Assembly (NCBI GenBank): GCA_900169235.1
Contig: FWCC01000011.1
Coordinates: 62,001-126,000 of the forward strand
Direction: 5' to 3'
Source: Zarea fungicola
Lineage: Eukaryota > Ascomycota > Sordariomycetes > Hypocreales > Cordycipitaceae
Length of the DNA stretch: 64,000 nucleotides
The translations under genes and the position numbers were made by a program. Every line of letters begins with the position of its first letter. Within the stretch, counting starts at the first letter, position 1. Below the pieces are notes generated by a model. That model ran no database searches and was not told the DNA's origin. It saw only the letters and a program-made list of their open reading frames with translations. This document shows positions 50,268 through 64,000 of the stretch, in pieces.

Positions 50268-53200
50268 TGTGGTGGTGTGTGTCTGAGTGTAAAGTGGAAG
50301 GGGAATGCTCTTGTTCGTGTACCAGTATCGATTGGTCTGGGGAACAAAACAACAAAAAAGGTATAATGGTTATACCAAGAAAAAGGACAGGAAAAGGTTT
50401 CAACTGAAGGGGAGGAGGAGGGGGGGCCCGAGTTGGTATTATATAACAACAAGGTTTCTCTACCAGTTAGAGCAAAAGAGAGCCGTTACCGTCCGGGATC
50501 TCTGTCACTTTTGGAAAGCTTGTGCCGTACTGGATTGCCGCCAGAATGGATTGTGCTGCCCTTCACGTGTCAACCAGTTTCTGGCACAAGAAAGATGGGC
50601 TGGGTGTTGCTCTCTCACACGAGTAGCGTAGCGTAGCTTGGAGAGGCGTGGGGAGGCGTTTTTGCAGGTGTGTTCGGAAAGCGGATAGCGCCAAAACTTT
50701 CCCCAAAAAAAGCCCAAAAGCAAAATTGAAGAGGGTTGTCTCGTTGCGTCACTGGGAGTGGAGATGGGGTTGGATCGGAGCGATGGACGCAGCACCGGAG
50801 AGAGCAGGATGCAAGTTCTGTATCCCGGCCTTTGACTGACGTAGCTTTAGATGGTGTATTATGCGGCTGCGTAGAAATCAATGTATCGCTTTTCCTAGAA
50901 ATGTCTTCTCAAACCAGTCAGTATTGACCGTCTTGTTGGCTGAAACCTTTGCCCTTTTTCTCATGTTCACAGTCGCGGTCTAGACGCCGGCCCACCAACC
51001 AACTCTGGGATACATAATCCCCGGTGCAAATACCGACCTATGTGGCCGTCTTGGGTGCGCAAAAGGCACAAGGGCGGGCTTTTCCAGGAGGGCTGGGGTC
51101 GGAGTGGAGGTTGCTGCAGCCCAGCAGCCGAGCTAATCAAGAACGATGGATAACAATGTCAAAACATACCTTGGGAAGGTGATTTTTTTTAATGTCAAGA
51201 ATGAACCCAAGTCTGTGACGTCTGTTCGAGTTATTCGTAGAGTAGAGGATGAGGAGAAGACTGTATCTTAAGATTTCTTTGACGTGAGATATAGACACAA
51301 AAACAAAGTCACAGGGTCTTTCCTGACAACGAGGGGCACAAGCTATTCTTATCATTTCACACTCTACCAGAAGAGACTTGTAAAATGTAGCCAACTAACA
51401 TCCACATCGAACAACGCCGCCGCGGCCGCCCACCTCCGAAGAACTAGCTAGTTTTAGATTCCGGGGTTCACAGCGATGACACATAATGAGTGCGATTGCC
51501 ACCATTTGTTCTTGTTAAACAGCTAATCATGCTATTTCCCTCCGGATTATATTTTACTTAAATTATTGTATCTCATCACCGCCACCGGCCTGGCATATAC
51601 CCCCTCTTCTGTCTGCCCCCTTGCCTTGTCGGCTCCCATCGGTCTCTGGTCGGGTGGAGGGAACAGCTACTGCGTGAGCCGATGCCGCGGTTGCACCAAC
51701 AGCTAGACTTATACGGAAAAATGGTTCTTCACAATTCGTCTGGCCCATCTTGCCCCAAACTGAGACTATTCAATACCAATGCTCATTTTCTTTTCTTTTA
51801 CTAGATGTGATTCTCGTTTCTGCTGCACTGTCCCCAGCCCCAGTGTTGTCGTGTATTCTTCTTCGCCTGACAGGACCTGCAGCTTTCACATGATTGAGAT
51901 GAAATAGCTCTCCATTCGTCAACAGGCCCTGACCAGTCGGATTGTCTGTAAAGCACTTTACCAGTTACATTGGGCGCGGGGCAGCAGTGGCGGACGCGGG
52001 GGAAGTCTTTAGCAAGGAACTCGAGCCGTAAACACTCCCCGCGGTACTCCCTCCAGCAGATATTAATAAAAATGCAAGCCTGTAGCTGGTTAAATTAACT
52101 GCAAACGGGGGCGCAATGAGCCACCATTGCACTGCTGTCGTGCATCTCTCAAGCTGCAATCCTGCGACACGACACGACAGCGCTAGCAGCTTGGTGACAG
52201 ACCCAAGCTACGGAACCAGACCAAACTGGGAAAAGAGTCACAGTTGATGGACATGCCAGAAATTTAGGTGCTGACACAGGCACAAGAGCAAGAGTCTAGG
52301 TGCGCCTCGACTACAGCAGGCGGCGGCGCCCCCCGACCGACGCACCGACGGAGGTGTACGCCTCTGACGGCTAGGCATGCTCCGATGGCGCAGCTGGCGT
52401 CCAATTTCCAAGAGGTAATGAAAACTCAATTGGCGACAGAGGCATGGTTAAGGGAAACGGATCTCCGAGCTGTTTCTGCGCATTAAGCACTCGGAGGATA
52501 TACCAGTCTATACGGAGCTCCGAGCGGCGATTACATTTTGCGTTCTGTGGTTGTAGTTAGTCGTCTTTGTACTTTGATGGGCAGCTATGATTCTGCAGTG
52601 TTCCCCATGATCATGAAGCTTCCAATTTTCATCTCTTTAATTCAATGCAGCCAACTTCAAGACGCTCAATCTGCTCGCGTTTAGTCGCGTATCTAGTTCT
52701 TGCCCAAGCGCAGTCCAGGTCCAGTGTCATCTCACAAACCAGGATTTCGGGTGGGTGTTATTACTCTACTGCCATGCGACTTGTAGTAATACGCTGCGTC
52801 AATGCCAGGGCCGTTGTGTACTAAGCGCGCGATCGTGTAATGTGTCTTGTTTAACCAGTCCATGTATATAATCAGCATTCCCTCCTCTACTATTTAGCCT
52901 CCGAGAAATAAAACTTTTGTTTTCCTTTCCTTTATCAATAACGCCACAGTATTAAGCCAGCAGCTCGCTTCAAATCTAGCACCTCTCAAAGTGCCAGTGA
53001 CACATCCCCACGACCGAACGACGTCACAGAATTGAGCCGAGGCACAAGCAACTCGGTCCTCCCCACTTCCAACGACGCACATCAATTCGTTTCATCGTCG
53101 CCTGCCTGTAGTTAGTATTCTTTTTTTGTCTTACCGTTTGCCTTTGCCTGGTCATCCAACTTCTCCGGTCCTTTCCGATGCCCAGAAAAACTCCGGTCGG

Positions 53201-54162
53201 CAGCGCCACATGCAGGCTATCTATCTCATGCAGGCCGATAACGTTTTGCAGGGGGCCGTGACGCATTACCTTGACATCAGTTAATTACGTCCTATTTTTT
53301 AAAAGCAAGAAACGAGATAACTACTGTTGGTATATACCACAATTCGCCGATAAACTCTCATTGCTTCCCTTTTCTATGCAGGCAACGCGCAATCTTTTTC
53401 CGATGTTGCCGCTGCAGCCGGGTCTGAAAAGTTTGCTTCTCCTTTAAAGACTTCCCCTTCAATGTATATTTACACGATTTTGCATACGGTGAGATTTGCA
53501 TGCCAACGCGACTCTATATTTAGCAAACTCCATTCTCGCCGGCCGCGACAACGACATTTACATTCCTCGGCGCTTTTCGCTCAACACAAGCGCGCCGATT
53601 TCGACACCACACTTCTTTATTGCACAATGGATTTCAAAATGAAATATGTTTGAAGCTTCAAACGGCTATTGAACTATTTGAAAATTTATGCTACCTTGAA
53701 CGCCCTTTTATGAATATCAGTCAAGCCGAATTCCATCTCTGTCCGCGTGCATCCAACCACACCTGACAGTAATTAGTAGAGAAAAATACAAGAGGAAAAC
53801 AAGACACAGGTTTTCGGCTCACGGCCGTTTCACAGAATCCAAACAAGAATACAAACAGAGCATTGTCTCTGTTGCCTGTCGCAAAGCCACAAGAAGCCAC
53901 ACTACTCCTCCCCTTGATTACCAGCTTCTTTGACCAAGCGGCGGGAAGTAACAACACATCAACTCCGTAGTTCGAACCAGTTAAAGCCAGGCTGAGAAAA
54001 AAAAAGCGGAAAAGAAAAAAAGAGTGCAGGAACAAGTTCCCCCTGCTTAAGCAGTGCCATTGCGCCATGAAAAGATAAATGCATCCAAATATGAGAGAAG
54101 AAACAAGTTACACACGCGGCTGATGCATGCTCGTGGTCGGATCGAAAGCAAAATTGTTTGCC
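50268..54162. other. Gene-poor intergenic region, 3.9 kb
   Basis: Starts with the malate synthase promoter/leader and ends at the 3' end of the Hsl1-type kinase. Frames are short; those at 52268-52486 and 53462-53653 show no domain. No tRNA, rRNA or mobile-element signature was recognised. Confidence 0.5.
50439..50446 (-). promoter_or_regulatory. Candidate TATA box of malate synthase
   Basis: Minus-strand TATATAAT about 170 bp upstream of the malate synthase ATG. Motif and distance only; no activator sites were assigned. Confidence 0.35.
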
Positions 54163-57100
54163 TCAGCTCGCTGAAGTCAAAGTCTTGATCATCATCTTTT
54201 GCTTGGTTCGGTCAGCGACAAGCAGACTGCGGCTGTCAAACACAAGTCGCATCGTGTCCACCACCCGATGGAAGCTGCTTGCCGCTCCTCTTTCCTGCGT
54301 GAATCGCACAATGCTCAGCGGCTGACGCTTGCCGTGCTCAATCACCGTCACCACCTCGGCAGCAATTGCAACCTCTTTGATGTTGAGATCTGTCACCATG
54401 TCAGCACACCGATCGCCATGTAACAGCCCAATGATGGGAAACACTTACAGTTCTTAGCTGCAACTCGTGCAAAGATAATGTTGCGCTGCTTATCCACCTG
54501 GATATCTCGAATACCGTACCGCCGCCACTCGCGCAAGAGAATGGCCACCTCCTGCCTGGCCCGTCTGCGGGACAAGTTCATGCACACATAGCTGGTCGCC
54601 GGCTTTACTCGAAAGAGGCGTGTGAGCCAGTTTTGCTTGACTTCAATGTTTCGTTGCTCGCCTGACCCAGAGCTTGTCACGGTGGCCACTGCCGAGCTCT
54701 TCCGGCGTCCCTTGCTTGCTGCGGAAAGTCTTCGATCTTGCTCCCCTTGTTCGCCATCGCCAGAGTCCTGGACACGACCATTCTTCCAGAAGGGGAAGCT
54801 GAAGGCTCGCTTCTTCGAAGAAGCGTCCGTCGTCGCCGACTGAGGCTCTTGAGAGCTATTCGACATTGCCGGCGACTTTTGACTCTCTAGACTCTGCGGA
54901 CTTATCTCTTGCTCAGAGTCGGCCTTGGAGACTCGTCTAAACCACGATCGCATTTTACGAACGCCGCCGCCGCTCAAAGGTTCCTCTCCTGCCGTGGAGG
55001 GTCCAACTTCAACGGCCCGTTCGGCATTGTATGCAATGTGCAGATGAAGCTTGCGACCCAGCTCCTCCTTGGTCAGTTTCTTCTTCCCGGCAGGAGCAGC
55101 GACGCCTTCGGGGATTTCCAACCCCGCAGGTGAATCTGTTACCACGCGAATGGTATTCTCCGTCTTATCCAAGTACTCAATGCTTCCATTCAACTCGTTT
55201 GCCTTTCTTGCGCTTGCTTGGGGTGCCGATACAATGCGAGATTTATCGGCAATGCTGTTGTTGATACCATTTTCATTGATTGATGGTAGAACCGACGGTT
55301 TCTTGCCGTTGGGGTTGGAAGCTGGCGCGGAGACAACTCTGCGGTCTACTTGACGAGGAATATCCATAACCGTGTTTCTTGGTCCAGAGCCATCAATGAT
55401 GTACTCGGCGCCACTGCCATAGCCTTCGCCTGAGCTGGGACGTGAGTTCGCAGCTGTTGTCGCATCACTGAGAGCCGCATCCTCGGCTGGTAGTGGAGGT
55501 AGAGGGCGGTGGTTCCATGACTTGGTTGAGAACTCGGTTGCGTCAGTTGCCACAGAGGGACTTTCCGCAGAATAGGAAAACGGAGTCGAGTCACGGTTCG
55601 TCTTGTCAGCCTCGCTCCTGACAGATTCATCATCAATCAAGGAGCTTCTGAATGCCTCATCGCAGTTGCGAGCAATATCATTACTGAAGGTTCGCAGCTC
55701 GTCACGGAAGAGAGTCGAAGCGTTTTTGGTAACAAGAGGACTGTCCGAGGCAGGACGATTCAAGACAACTGGTATCTTGGGTACAGTAGGAGCGTTGCCC
55801 CGCACACGCTGCAAAGGAGGCATCTCATCATGAGCAGAGGATGCTGTTCTTGGACGGCGAGCTGCATTCTGAACTTGAGTTATCGAGTTTGACCGCTTCC
55901 GCACATGGCTAAAGTCCACTGCACGCTTGTGTCTGAGACTGGGACCCGTGCGCGATGGTGTTCCTTGACGACTGTTGAGCGAGGACATGGATCCTCTGGT
56001 GGAGCCTAGTTTTGCTGTAGTCGTGCTCTTGATCGAGCCGGCCCTGACTCGCCGGACATTTGCATTGGAGCCGCTTCGAGCTCGTGCCTGGGCTGCGGGA
56101 GAGGCGATGTTGTCGCGGTGAATGACAACCTTGGTGTGGCTGACTTGTGAGTCACAATGCTGCAGCTTGCCACTGGCGCGGTAGGGGTCATAGCTGACCA
56201 CAGTAGCGCTGTCGCCCTCGGCGGCATTAGAGATGACGGTAAAGCGGGATATGGAGCGTCCATGGCCGTTTGCCCGTGGCTGGGAGAATTGGCAAGTCGA
56301 TACACGCTTCTTCCAAATCGAGGGCTTCATATGGTGGTAGTCGCTCATGGAGTGGGCCAATTCAGGCTTAAAGTCTTCAAGTTGCTTGTCCCGATAGTCG
56401 TGAAGCAGCCAGTAGAAGGCTTTTTGGTCGTTTGGCCTGCCAAAATTAGTAAATATCGCGCATTCAATGCCGGGTCAACTCCAGACTCACTCTTCGCTGG
56501 ACAGCTTGGAAGATAACTCCTGTTCGCTGAACATGTGCCACATGGATCGCAACTGTCGGAGCAGCTGCGGGTCGATATCATTACGAGGAACAGGATCGTA
56601 CTTGAAGCCCTTGCCAACAAGTTGGCTAGACAGGTCGCCAAAATCATCTTGGTAGCTATATTTTTGCACCAGAGGATGGTTCCAGATGTCCTGGAGATTA
56701 ATGCGTTTATCGGGGTTGACTTGCAGCATGCGCCGAATCAAATCTTCGGCTTCGGGGCTGAGATGCTTCGGCATCTCGTATACGCCTTTCTTGGTCTTGC
56801 CCATCATGACACGCAGATCCGGGTCATCGAATGGAAGGGTGGCGGAGAGCATGGCATAGAGAATGACGCCCATGCTCCAGATGTCTGCCTTGTCACCACG
56901 GTACTGCCTATTTTTGAGAAGCTCTGGGGCTGCATAGTGCGGGCTGCCACAGGCTGTGGCAAGATGGTGAGTCGACGTTTGATGGAGGGCGGCCATGCCA
57001 AAGTCTGCAATCTTGATCTGAAGATCAGCAGTGATGAGGATATTCTCTGGCTTCAGGTCTCTGTGGCACACGTTGAAAGAGTGGCAGTACGCAATGGCAC

Positions 57101-57881
57101 TGATCATTTGTCGGAAGAAGAAAATTGCGACCTGTTCTGAGAGGCGGCCTTTGCTGTTGATGAAGGTAAAGAGATCGCCTTGGTCAATATATTCGAGGAT
57201 AAGATAGCTGTACTACAGTTAGTATAGGCAAGTCTGTCTATATCAGCGATTGGCTTACATTTCGGAGCGATTTTCCCAGATGTCGTAGAGCTTCATAATG
57301 TTTGGGTGCTCAATAAGCTTAAGGATTGCGACTTCTCGTTCGATGGCCATGGGGACACGCATATGGCCATCGCTTGGCTCAGGAAGATGGCTGTCCCATT
57401 TGCTTAGAGCGGCCAAACTGCTATCTTGAACGAGGTATGCCATGCGACGGTTGACGATCTTGACTGCAGCAAGTTGATTGGTCATGTTGTGGCGGCACAA
57501 ACGAACACGGGCCGAGGAGCCTTTGCCCAGAGTGCGTCCGAGCTGCCATGGTCCAATGTGCGTCTTGTAGTTTCTCTTGCTGCGGCTGCTTGATGTGGAG
57601 GCATACGAGGCCTGGGACATGCGCTTGTCGTCCTCGGCTGCCTGGTGTTCATTCATAATGGCCGAGACCCGCGCACCGGGAGCTACCTGATGGATAGCTG
57701 GGGCCTGGACCTGTCTTGGGTGGTGATGCTGGGCCGTCACGGGCTCATTTGCGCCATGATGTTCGTTTCTTTGCTGTCGAGATTTATTCGGAGGCTGGTC
57801 TGCGTGGATGATGGGCGAGTTGATGCGATAGCCCGCCTCCGCAAGTGGCGAGCGGGCGGTGGAAACGGAAGCCTCAGCCAT
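54163..57881 (-). CDS. Hsl1/Gin4/Nim1-type serine/threonine protein kinase
   Basis: Septin- and morphogenesis-linked kinase of 1184 residues, in four exons read downwards: 57881-57259, 57207-56491, 56436-54449 and 54389-54163 (introns 51, 54 and 59 bp). Kinase domain about 112-390: glycine loop LGRTLGKGSSARVRL, VAIK-type lysine in QLAAVKIVNRR, catalytic CHRDLKPENI, DFG in IKIADFGMAAL, the APE-like segment ACGSPHYAAPELL, and NHPLVQKY at the end. All catalytic residues are present. A long Ser/Arg-rich linker follows, with many candidate phosphosites. The last 100 residues (SYVCMNLSRRRARQEVAILL ... RFTQERGAASSFHRVVDTMR) resemble the KA1-like lipid-binding end of Hsl1 and Gin4. Yeast relatives couple septin rings to Swe1 degradation at G2/M. 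I cannot separate Hsl1 from Gin4/Kcc4, so no symbol is given. Confidence 0.92.
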
Positions 57882-59711
57882 ATCTTCGTTTCAAGGTGTA
57901 AAAAGGAGCTAGTACATAATACTGAAGATGAAGAAACGATTGAATCAGGAAAGCTCTGGGATGAATTTGCATGCGATACTGCAGTGGTTGAGAGGAAGCT
58001 TGAGCTGTCCGATTCGCAAACGGCAGTTATCGACCTATGTATGTGTGTTACTGTGAGGCGAGGAGAGGCGAGCGAGGCGAGTGTGTGAGTAAAGACGAGG
58101 TATGAAGGCCAGCAGCAAATGCCAAACTGGACGTGGAGGAGGACTAAAAACAGGAACCCAAGAGCGAAAGGGCAGAGAAGAAAAGTATTTGGCGTTGCAC
58201 CGCTGCGGCGAGGTGGATGGAGAGGGAAGGAAAAAGAAGAGGAGAGAGGCGGCAGAAACGGAGGTCTGGACCAGAAAACAAGACCGATCAGACAGAGTGG
58301 ACAAAGCTGAAGCACAATGCCGGGCTGGCAAAATCTGCCAGCCGTCCAAAAAACTGAGTCGGGGTCGAAGCTGAGGAATGTAATGTTTACTTTGAAGTGG
58401 TGGGTGAGAAAACAAGGTGGTGGTGGTGGTGGTGTTACTGTTGGTGTTGGTGTTGTGGGCGCCGGGCAAGAAGCAGCAAGCAGGCACCACACTGGCGAGG
58501 GAGGCTCATTCGCTCTCGCGTTGGCTGCCCACTGGAATTCTCCCAAGGACCCCGCCGCGCCCGAGTCCAATATCTGCAGTATTGGGAGCTAATTCAATGT
58601 TTCTGCGACATGCAGTGTTGGGGAGCCTCGTCACATTTCTTCTGAACCTGTCGCCATTTCGTTGCATTCCAGTTTGAGCCAATCCGCACCACCACATGCC
58701 TTGCAGACATTTGCCACACTATCGTTCGCCGCCATCGAAGCCTGTCAAAACAATGCTCCTATGAACTGATTCCCCAACTATTACATACATGTCGATAATT
58801 ATAGACGTACAAAAGAGCGCCGTATCCGCTTCTCTCTGTCCACAAGCAAGTGCTGAGATTGCAGGGGCGGCGCCGTCTCCAAAATCCATACCAATACCCC
58901 CGTCAGTGAATTGCATGGCCAAGAATATTCCTTTTCACCCCCATTCATCATGATTCATTACATTTGTGGTTTATTTTATTTCAGCTTACCCTCGTTGTCG
59001 CTGATCACAGTGTGCTCGAGCGATGGAATCTCTAGCGAGCTCCAGCCGCTGACCTGGACTCAGCTTCAAGCCCCCATACTACACATCAGTGACAATTTTC
59101 GTCTTCGTGGCAAACTAAAGCCAAGACCTTGTGAGCCTAATTTCTACATGTCCCAAGACTAAACTGTCACGAGTCGCGGAGGGGGGACGAACCGATACCG
59201 ATGGGATGGGCGCTCCCGGAAAAGGGCATCCACCACAGAGACCCGTGTAAGTCAAGGGAGGCCACATCACAAAAACAGGCACGAATCAAATGGCCAGGTT
59301 GAGGCCATTTTTCCTGTTGATGAAACTCATGTCTCATGAGAACTCTACGGCTCTCTTGCCTGTCTTTTTCTCGGGGCCAGCTGCTACCGACCCCGCATGC
59401 GGTTGCCATCTGCTGCCAAGTGGCGACGGAATTGAAGTTCAAGCCTTGCGATACATGGTGAGACGAGTGGAAGCGGGCCAAAGTTGAACTACGAATCTGC
59501 CTCGGTGATGCATCATAGAATCTAAACAGTATCTTACTCTCTGTACTCTACTGGTGCCTGTCTCCAAGGTTTGTGATACGATTATTGACCCCAAGCCAAT
59601 ATTCCGGCATGAACTGATTCCTAGGCGTGGAGTAAAACTCCAGCCCAGTCAATTCCTAACTCGATAAGCTCTTAGCACTAATTAAGGAAGCCGTTGTCAT
59701 CAAACAATTCA
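57882..59711. other. Intergenic, kinase promoter to tRNA
   Basis: Upstream region of the Hsl1-type kinase, with a GGT trinucleotide run at 58416-58434. No protein gene recognised; the frames present are unsupported. Confidence 0.5.
58416..58434. repeat. GGT trinucleotide microsatellite
   Basis: Six GGT units in a purine/T-biased stretch, some 540 bp upstream of the kinase start codon, followed by further imperfect GTT/GGT units. Confidence 0.8.
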
Positions 59712-59791
59712 GCGTGATTGGTTTAGTGGTAAAATTCTCCGTTGCCATCAGCAACGTCGGGGAGCCCTGGGTTCGATTCCCAGATCACGCA
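59712..59791 (+). tRNA. tRNA-Gly (GCC) with a 9-base intron
   Basis: Complete cloverleaf. Acceptor arms GCGTGAT (59712-59718) and ATCACGC (59784-59790) pair perfectly; A59791 is the discriminator. The D arm contains GGTTTAGTGGT, the T loop reads GGTTCGATTCC (B box, 59770-59780). The anticodon arm CTCCG/CGGGG encloses loop TTGCCAT with anticodon GCC. Nine bases, TCAGCAACG (59748-59756), interrupt it one base after the anticodon, the canonical tRNA intron site; without them the molecule is 71 nt, standard for tRNA-Gly. GCAAC of the intron can pair with GTTGC at the 5' side of the loop. A T run at about 59802-59808 is the pol III terminator. No CCA is encoded, as expected in eukaryotes. Confidence 0.95.
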
Positions 59792-59799
59792 GATGCGAT

Positions 59800-59810
59800 T
59801 TCTTTTTTTG
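59800..59810 (+). terminator. Pol III terminator of tRNA-Gly
   Basis: A run of T residues about ten bases after the tRNA 3' end, the normal RNA polymerase III stop signal. Confidence 0.7.
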
Positions 59811-60273
59811 CCGTTGATCTATTTTATTTTGCAATGTGCTGGAATAGCAGTTATGACGGTCTAGCTGGCCTCTAACTTTCATGTTCTTCCTAGTCTGTTG
59901 CTTGATCTCGCTACGGTTCTTTTGCCCAGTATCGTCTGACTTGCGTCAAGTTTGTAGACACAGAGATTTGTGGTTGCACTGTCAGCCTGCCCAGCGTACC
60001 ACAAGAGCAAAAACTGAGCTTGAGAATAAATCCACTACCCCTGGTCTATTACTATTTACACGCTTTTTCCCATTCTACTCGGCTATAGTGTCAGCCAACG
60101 CCACCTATCTGGCTTTCTGTTCCCAAACTTTTGGTGGTGGGGCCTCTTAAAGTGCTGCGGCAAACGCGTTCTGGCGCGTCTTCACGGCCCCTCATCTCCC
60201 AGCAGCAAAGTCGTGCGGCTCCAACACTGTGAGAAGCTTTTCCTCGGCAGGCGCACCGCGCGCAACGGAAATA
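59811..60273. other. Intergenic, tRNA to SMC5
   Basis: Contains the SMC5 promoter and leader. An 89-codon plus-strand frame here has no known features. Nothing else seen. Confidence 0.55.
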
Positions 60274-63832
<3,559 letters not shown>

Positions 63833-64000
63833 AACCGAAGAAAAAAAAGGCGTTTTCTTTTCTTTATACACTTCCTTGTTAAAAAACCTTGGGTGCTATG
63901 GGGGATATTTCTCGGCAAGGGTTAGGAGGGGAGTTGAAAGCCATATATTATATGGGTGTCATGGTAACAGCGCTGCATGGTGGTTGCGTATTTGAGGACT
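63833..64000. other. 3' flank of SMC5
   Basis: Begins with an A/T-rich stretch after the SMC5 stop and continues to the window edge. No feature recognised. Confidence 0.5.

Overview
The window is nuclear DNA of a filamentous ascomycete. Introns are short (about 50-140 bp, one exception of 635 bp) with GT..AG ends and CTAAC-like branch points, genes are mono- to hexa-exonic with 0.2-4.6 kb spacers, and the proteins are typically fungal: Zn2Cys6 factor, HET domain, OPT transporter, UstYa/DUF3328 protein, GH75 chitosanase. The protein sequences as I remember them from relatives point to Sordariomycetes, probably Hypocreales; genus and species cannot be fixed by reading. No complete transposon, rRNA gene, CRISPR array or virus was seen.

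Layout, left to right. A 5'-truncated homeobox regulator (<1-1853, +); Mediator subunit Med19/Rox3 (3939-5173, +); a broken cysteine-rich fragment resembling the tail of fungal RecQ-like helicases (7611-6432, -); a six-exon Zn2Cys6 transcription factor (11155-7922, -); a 4.6 kb gene-poor spacer; a Ser/Thr-rich single-pass membrane protein (17395-15743, -); a GHSMGG serine hydrolase with a coiled-coil tail (20065-22222, +); a HET-domain protein (25398-22726, -); an AMP-binding-fold protein that looks catalytically dead (28703-26780, -); the DEAD-box helicase Ded1 (32305-30179, -); a 3.6 kb spacer; a five-helix membrane protein (35898-36611, +) tail-to-tail with an OPT oligopeptide transporter (39718-36889, -); a UstYa-like protein (42194-41084, -); a secreted chitosanase (43907-44758, +); citrate synthase (46548-44952, -) and malate synthase (50267-47869, -), both ending in peroxisomal-type tripeptides; a 3.9 kb spacer; an Hsl1/Gin4-type kinase (57881-54163, -); an intron-containing tRNA-Gly(GCC) (59712-59791, +); and SMC5 (60274-63832, +).

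Most genes are unrelated housekeeping or accessory functions. The one clear functional pairing is citrate synthase plus malate synthase: both lack mitochondrial presequences and both end in PTS1-like signals (PKL and AKL), so they can act together in the peroxisomal glyoxylate cycle during growth on acetate or fatty acids. Exon structures were assigned by eye from splice sites and frame continuity; every multi-exon model given below closes in frame. I did not find a clearly new multi-gene system. The best leads are the predicted pseudoenzyme, the split RecQ-tail fragment, the lone UstYa gene, two 69-bp introns that stay open if retained, and the peroxisomal enzyme pair.
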